Source: Daldinia sp. FL1419 (lineage: Eukaryota; Ascomycota; Sordariomycetes; Xylariales; Hypoxylaceae). From it: 64,000 nucleotides of DNA. This document shows, piece after piece, positions 58,190 to 64,000 of the stretch. A model generated the notes under the pieces. That model was not told the origin of the DNA and did not search any database. It saw only the letters and a program-made list of their open reading frames with translations. Position 1 is the stretch's first letter, and the number at the start of each line of letters is the position of its first letter. The stretch spans positions 1-64,000 of the forward strand of contig MU623498.1 of NCBI GenBank assembly GCA_025201765.1, read 5' to 3'. The translations under genes were made by a program, and so were the position numbers.

Positions 58190-58693
58190 ATGTGTCCGCT
58201 GTACTTGACAGGCAAGTCGATTAAAGAGACTAGTAATGATAGGTTAGGCGACGGTTTCGACAAACTCTTAAGGTTGACGGGCCGCACTGTTAGCATTGAA
58301 CTATATTGTCGTACTGCTTTTGAAAATCAAAATGTAAGGAATGTAGCGTGGAGTATCCCAGCATGTCAGCTCGGATCTATTCAGGCTGGTCATTCCACGT
58401 GGGCACCAGACCTTCTAAGAGTTAGAGTGGGTAAAACCAGAGTCTTAGATTCACGTATACTTAAATATTTGCTAAGGAGGCATAAGTACAAACTCTTGCT
58501 GGTCGCATATAGAGACGTATATGGACACACTTACGGGTGTTACATAGTAGGAAGAAATTCACTTGCTCGACTTCAGGCGAAAATAATATCTATATTTACT
58601 CATCTCGATTTCGAGTTGAGTATTAGTTTAGTGCTACAAGAGGCATTAGGGAAAGCTAGCCCGCAAGCTTGTAGTTCATATTTGTTGGATTAG
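58190..58693 (+). CDS. Orphan open frame (167 aa), hypothetical
   Basis: An uninterrupted 167-codon frame starting with ATG, of fairly ordinary base composition, lies directly against the A+T-rich block that begins at about 58700. I recognise no domain, signal peptide or membrane segment; the protein is rich in Leu, Arg, Tyr and Ser (for example RILKYLLRRHKYKLLLVAYRD). It could be a lineage-specific gene, a remnant of a longer gene whose right part was lost at the RIP boundary, or a chance frame. No intron or extension could be defined. Confidence 0.3.
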   Translation: MCPLYLTGKSIKETSNDRLGDGFDKLLRLTGRTVSIELYCRTAFENQNVRNVAWSIPACQLGSIQAGHSTWAPDLLRVRVGKTRVLDSRILKYLLRRHKYKLLLVAYRDVYGHTYGCYIVGRNSLARLQAKIISIFTHLDFELSISLVLQEALGKASPQACSSYLLD

Positions 58694-59040
58694 TAAGCCT
58701 CAAAATTAGCTTGGAAAATTCTATCCCTTATTACAATTCCATAAAACCCTTACCTATGGGAATGCCTTAAGTTTTCTTAAGGTTTTGTATTGGAAGATTA
58801 TTAATATAAGTAAAGAAAAAATGACTTTATTAAATATATTAATTTTTTTAATTGACCTTATAATTTTTAAATTTTAAATAATATTATATATTTAATTTTT
58901 TTTAAATTTTATTAATTTTCCTTATTTAATTAGGATATTAAAATAGTTTTTTAAATTAAAAAATCTTGGGTTTTGAGGGTTTTATAAATTCTTTCAATTT
59001 TATAAGCCAAATATATAAGCCTTTTTCTGATTGGCTAGCC

Positions 59041-59240
59041 TTGTTAACCGTTTCTAATTGGTTAACCTTGCACTTAACTATATTTTAATTAATTAATTAT
59101 ATCTTAATTGATTAGTTATATCTTCTTTGATTAACTACTATCCTTAACTTTATTAACCTTTTTCTAATTAGCTAACCTTATTAGCCTTATATCTAACTAT
59201 AATTATAATTAATCAACCTTATATTCAATTATATTAAATT
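59041..59240. repeat. Degenerate ~110-bp tandem repeat
   Basis: The phrases TTAACCGTTTCTAATTGG and TTAACCTTTTTCTAATTAG, each followed by TTAACC/CTAACC and TAATTAAT-like sequence, recur about 110 bp apart. Most differences are C/T or G/A. Confidence 0.45.
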
Positions 59241-59322
59241 AAAATAATATAATTATATAATTAAAGTTATTTTATAAAGGCCTTATTAACCTCCATAAAA
59301 CCAACCTTTTTAAGGTCTTTAT

Positions 59323-59960
59323 AACTTTTTTGGATATAAATAAGCTTTTGAGAATTGTCGTTCTTATCTGATTAACTTAAACAAATTATAATCTTTTAAA
59401 AAAAAATTTTATAGAGCCTTTGTATAAAAATATATAGTTTTAATCCTTCTTTTAAAGATATTGAACTGGTGTAATATAAGTATGTAGTAGGAATATGTAA
59501 TAGGAGTACATAGTAGGAGTATATAATAAAAACTATTTTGAAGGATTTTGTTAGATACTCTTATAAGGTTTACATACGCTTTTTTAATTATAAATAGGTT
59601 TTTAAGAATTGTTTTTTTGTTTGATTAATTTAAGTTATAGATAGTTCTTCAAAGATTATTTCTATATAATTTTATATAAATAATATATATTCTTTTAACC
59701 TATATCCTTATTATATGTGTTATTATTATAAAATAATTATATTGAACTGGGGTAGTGTGATTAGGTAATAGGAGCTACTTTGAAGGACTTTGTTGGCCTT
59801 CTTTCTAAGGTTTATATATGTTTTTTTGGATATAAATAGGTCTTTAGGAGTTGTTTTTTTGCCTGATTAGTTTAAATACTATATAATTTTTTAGAGATTA
59901 TTTTTATAGAGCCTTTATATAAAAATATATAGTTTTTAGTTTTTTTTTTTAAAGATATTT
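59323..59960. repeat. Degenerate ~250-bp repeat, three copies
   Basis: Three segments share TATAAATA followed by a GAATTGT/GAGTTGT phrase, a TGATTA-TTTAA phrase, a TATAGAGCC-like phrase (copies one and three) and AAAGATATT. The anchor TATAAATA starts at 59335, 59589 and 59831, giving spacings of 254 and 242 bp. The copies have diverged mainly through transitions plus small length changes. Confidence 0.6.
59480..59531. repeat. 13-bp tandem repeat, four units
   Basis: Four 13-bp units of the form GTATGTAGTAGGA lie head to tail at 59480, 59493, 59506 and 59519. They differ by G/A and C/T changes; the last unit is the most changed. They lie between copies of the ~250-bp repeat. Confidence 0.8.
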
Positions 59961-60154
59961 TCTTATAATATGTTACTATTGGTAAGTAATCACCTTTATT
60001 AAATTCTTTATCTAATTAGTTTATTTTTTTCCTTAGGATATAGTTATTTTATATTTTCTATTTCATATAGCTTTTGATTTAATATAGGTTAGTTAAAATA
60101 TAGGGTATATCCTACAAAAATTATTAAAACTCCTATTCAATAGTAACTACCACA

Positions 60155-60165
60155 GAACTCGAACC
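60155..60165 (-). other. RNA polymerase III B-box-like sequence (possible tRNA-derived SINE relic)
   Basis: Read on the minus strand this is GGTTCGAGTTC, matching the pol III internal B-box consensus GGTTCGANTCC at most positions, inside a small G+C-richer island in A+T-rich DNA. No A box or cloverleaf could be found upstream, so it is not called as a tRNA gene. Confidence 0.25.
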
Positions 60166-62531
60166 CACAACCTCAATTTTAAGAAAATCAATATCTATTA
60201 AAACTAACAATTACAAAAATCAAAAACTATATCATTAATATTACTTATATTACTTTAATTAAAATTAATATTATTTAATCAACACAAATATAATTTTAGG
60301 AAAAAATTTAAGAGAATGAGGAATGAAAGAAGTTGATTTGACCCTGAAATTTCGAAATAATTTTAATATATTTAAATCCTCACACAACCAACATTGGAAA
60401 ACCTTCAACATAAAAAACAACTAAAAATTGCCTGATTAAATAATATATATACCAAAAAAATATTTTATAGTAATTTAGAAATCCAAAATATTAAAAATAA
60501 AATAAATGTAAACTTTTAATATAACACAAATAGAATTTATATAAAGACTTATATTAAAAAGTTATAGAGATTTACAAAAATTTACAGGATTTACAATTAA
60601 AGTTATAAAAATTATAAAAATTATAGAGATTTTATAAATATTATTACAAAAAGAGAATAGTTATGGAATTTGAATTATTTTTGGAATATATATCTATAAA
60701 GATAAGGTTAATTAAATAATTAAATATAAATATTAAAAATATTGGAATTATTATATAAATTTATAATAATTATTATAAAATTAATAATTAAGTAATAATA
60801 TTTATAAAAACCTATAATAAAGATTTTATATGCCATATTATTTTAGAATTAATTTTTATTAATCTAATTAATTTATTTATATAAAAAAAATAGAACATAC
60901 TTGAAACTATTATTTTTTTAATATTTACAACTTTCTTAAAAATTTTTAAAATAATATAATATGGAGTTGAAATTTTATAATTAGGAGCTAAAACTATACA
61001 ATTAGGAATTAAAACTATACAATTAAGAACTGAAATCGCTACAATTTACTTAAATAGCAAATTAAACACAATTAAAATTTATTGTTTTATAAAATGTTAT
61101 AAGTCTTTGATTATCCTTTAAATATAAATTGAAAACAATTAAGAAAAAATATTAACACCTCCTTATATATTACTTAATTATACTATACCCCTTATACTAT
61201 TAAAATAATAACTAATTAAATAAACATTTAATATTCCATTTAATTAACCCAAATTTAACACATTACCACCTTCCAAAACTACTTAAACACCCCTACTAAC
61301 ACCTCTACCAATACCCCACATAACAATTATATAATAAAACCCTATTATTAAATTGCTTAATATAAAATAAAATATACCATCTACACAACTAATCAGCCTA
61401 GATCCTATTGTTATACAATAAGAACAATTAGATATAATTACAATTACTACAAAATACATACCAATAATATTTATACTTATTATTTAAAATTTAATAATAA
61501 TTACATCTATTACACTTACAAATACTTTTAATTAGGATAAGGGTGTTTATTTAATTATTATATATTAATTAATTTTATTTAAACCTAATTATTATCCTTA
61601 TTACTTATTCAATAAATCAAATATTACATAATAATTTAAAAATATATAACATATTTTTAAATAATATAGAATAATTAAGGATAATATAATTATTAATATA
61701 TTATATTAAATAATTAATAAAAATATTAAAAAATAAATTAAAATTATTATTTAAAATTAAATTTACACTTAATTAAAATTTAAATTTACACTACATAATT
61801 TTAAAAGATTTAAATTTATATAAAAAAGATTTAAAAATCTTAAAAAAGATTTTATTTTATTTGATATTATTAAAATTATTAATTTAATTAAAAATTATAT
61901 TAAAACTTTTAAGGAAGTTGAAAAAATAAAGGAAATTATTTCCCCTAATAATTATATATATAATATCTTTCGAAAGATTAGTTAAGAGATTATAAAAAAA
62001 ATATTATATAAAGAATAAGTGTTAATTAAAATAATTAATAATTATTTATTTATTTATTTTTAAAAAATTATTAAAAAATAAATTAAAAATGAAATATATA
62101 TTAAGAATTATTATAAAACATATAATTAAATAAAAAGAATATTTATTGGAACCTACTACAATTATAATTACAACCCAGATTAAAAATAAAATATTAGGTT
62201 AAAAATTCTTTTTTTTTATTTATTATTTTAGGTTTTTTATTTTTATTTATTTTTTAAATTTATATATATAAATAATTAAATTGTTAATTAATTTAATATA
62301 ATAATATTTTAATATTATTATCTTTTTTTTATGTTTAAGATGAAAGTATTCTTCTTATCAATTTCTAATTGTTATATTTATTTATAGTTGAGAAATTTTT
62401 TTTAATTATATCCTTGTGAAGGGGAGGGAGATGATTAGTTTGTGCGCAAAGGAATTTAAATTCCAGAATTTAAAAATTACACTTTTTTATAATATATAAA
62501 TAATTATTACAATTATTTTTATTAAAAAAAA

Positions 62532-62681
62532 TATAATATTTAAAGAAAAGTTATATATCAACACAAATTTTAAAATCAAATAATTAGAAATATTTTTTAT
62601 AAAACTTATAATATTTAAAGAAAGGTTATATATCAGTATAAGTTTTAGAATTAGATAATTGGAAGTATTTTTTGTAAAATT
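62532..62681. repeat. 75-bp tandem repeat, two copies with transition-only differences
   Basis: Two copies start with TATAATATTTAAAGAAA at 62532 and 62607, 75 bp apart. Differences between copies are nearly all A/G or C/T; the left copy carries A at most of the A/G sites, as if more heavily mutated by RIP on that strand. Confidence 0.75.
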
Positions 62682-63352
62682 TGTAAGGTATTTTATTTGG
62701 ATAGTTAAATATTTAAATTATTAAATTTTTTATATAATAAAAATTGGTTAAGATTTTAATTATATATTTATTAATAAGATTATTTTTATAAATATTAATA
62801 TATATAATAAATTATTCAATTAATAATTGTGTTAAAATTATATTGAAATAATGAGAATAATAAGGATTATTTTTTTAAAAATTAATATTAATGATTTTTT
62901 AGTAAATATAATAATTAATTATAATGTTATTAAGGACTTTGAATTCTATTATGCCAAATATTTAAATGTTTTGATTAGTCAGGATGTATTTAAGATATTT
63001 CAAAAAGGTTACTTATAAAATGATAGAAATTGAAAAAAAGATCACTAATATAAGCAATTAATTTTCAATATTTTTTAAATTTATTTATATTATTAATTTA
63101 ATTAAATTATATTATAAAAACATAATTAAATGATAGAATAATAAAAATAATAATAAATTAATTATTTAAATTATTATTATTATTATTATTATTATTTAAA
63201 GTATTAATTATTAATAATAATATTAATAAAAAATTATTATTTAAAAAATTTATATTTATTGATTTAAATTAAAAGAATATTTTAAAAATTTATTAAATGA
63301 TAATTAATTAAATACAATAAAGTATTTTAAGTTAAAAAGTTGAAAGAATAAG

Positions 63353-63402
63353 CCTTAGAAAGAGGAGAGGAAGAAAGGAAAAAGAGAGAGAGAGAAAGGA
63401 TA
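63353..63402. repeat. Purine-rich GA tract
   Basis: About 50 bp made almost entirely of A and G, including a GAGAGAGAGAG core. It interrupts the A/T-rich block and is the main G+C-containing patch near the right end. Confidence 0.8.
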
Positions 63403-64000
63403 AAAATTATGGTATTAAATTATAATATATTAAAATAAAAAATATTATTTATAATTAATATAATTAAATTATTAAAAAATATTATTTAATATTTATGTAT
63501 AAATTTAAATATATATATTATATAAAAGCTATAATTGTAATTAATAAATATTTATTAATTTAAGTGATGATGATTATGGATTTAGAATATAAAATAGTAT
63601 TAATTACTATTTTTTTATTATTAACATTTTTTTATCTTTTTTCTTTTATAATATAATTTTTATTTATTTAAAATTATATTTTACTTAATTAAATTAAAGT
63701 AATTTATATGGTATGTATTTAATACTAATATTATTATTAATTATGGTTTATTAATTTAATAGTATTTTATAATATTAAATTATTATTAAATTATTTAATT
63801 AGTAATATGATTAATTCATTAATTTCAGATATTTATAATAAAGTGATTAGATTATTATAAACCTTTATAGATATTATTTATCCAATTAAATATAACAAAT
63901 TAATTAATTATAAGAATTTATTTCTTTAATTAAATATAAATATTAAAGAAATTCAAAACTTTACACCAACATTTAATTAATTAATTAAAAATATTATAAT

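Larger units (their letters stand above)
58700..64000. repeat. Extremely A+T-rich gene-free isochore (RIP-degraded, possibly heterochromatic)
   Basis: About 5.3 kb that by eye is well over four-fifths A+T, with no coding frame of normal composition. Several degenerate repeats are visible: a ~110-bp family (about 59041-59240), a ~250-bp family (59335, 59589 and 59831), a 13-bp tandem (59480-59531), a 75-bp tandem (62532 and 62607) and ATT/TAT microsatellite (about 63170-63195). Copies differ mainly by transitions. The pattern fits RIP-mutated transposon graveyards, which in Pezizomycotina mark constitutive heterochromatin, subtelomeres or centromere flanks. It continues past the window edge. 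Confidence 0.75.

Noticed and set aside
60840..63720. Very A+T-rich tract considered as mitochondrial DNA or a NUMT
   Set aside because: No mitochondrial gene, tRNA or intron-like sequence was found; repeat copies with transition differences fit RIP better.

Overview
The window is nuclear DNA of a filamentous ascomycete, most likely a Sordariomycete. The signs are short GT..AG introns of about 45-140 nt, many with GTAAGT or GTGAGT donors, fungal-type proteins (IRA-type RasGAP, MscS channel with an EF-hand, CON-8-like small protein, PL1 pectate lyase, GH18 chitinase, PaxU-like protein), and A+T-rich blocks whose repeat copies differ by C/T and G/A transitions, the signature of repeat-induced point mutation (RIP). 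All splice joins were made by hand, by checking donor, acceptor, phase and family similarity.

Positions 1-41.7 kb are gene-dense and mostly housekeeping. In order: EF-hand MscS channel (+, 1005-3750), PRMT3-type arginine methyltransferase (-, 4392-6485), Uso1/p115 Golgi tether (-, 7299-10407), Rat1/Xrn2 exoribonuclease (+, 11589-14719), 14-exon IRA/neurofibromin RasGAP (+, 17785-26377), MutY adenine glycosylase (+, 26769-28742), 79-aa small protein (+, 29764-30129), secreted pectate lyase (+, 31148-32143), alpha/beta hydrolase (+, 33076-34029), Has1 DEAD-box helicase (-, 34736-36713), 176-aa secreted cysteine-containing protein (+, 38840-39447) and bifunctional PFK-2/FBPase-2 (-, 40149-41726).

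From 41.7 kb the character changes. A 4.7-kb gene-poor A+T-rich tract holds a 443-bp MITE-like element (37-bp terminal inverted repeats, 5-bp target duplication) and 2.2 copies of a 416-bp RIP-mutated tandem repeat. It is followed by accessory genes: an A1 aspartic protease with a damaged splice acceptor (-, 46424-48351), a PaxU/TMEM53-like DUF829 protein (+, 49382-50408), an ABCC multidrug transporter (+, 50925-55532), a GH18 chitinase (-, 56023-57126) and one orphan ORF (58190-58693). From about 58.7 kb to the end lies 5.3 kb of extremely A+T-rich DNA with degenerate tandem repeats and no coding potential.

The core genes cover unrelated basic functions: mechanosensation, RNA decay, ribosome assembly, Golgi tethering, Ras signalling, DNA repair and glycolytic control. 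The right part looks like an accessory island between two RIP-degraded blocks. I found no convincing tRNA, rRNA or CRISPR, and no clearly novel multi-gene system. The most unusual points are the GG in place of AG at the last protease intron, a polyglutamine upstream ORF overlapping the USO1 start codon, the MITE, and the phased 416-bp repeats with a palindrome at each unit start.
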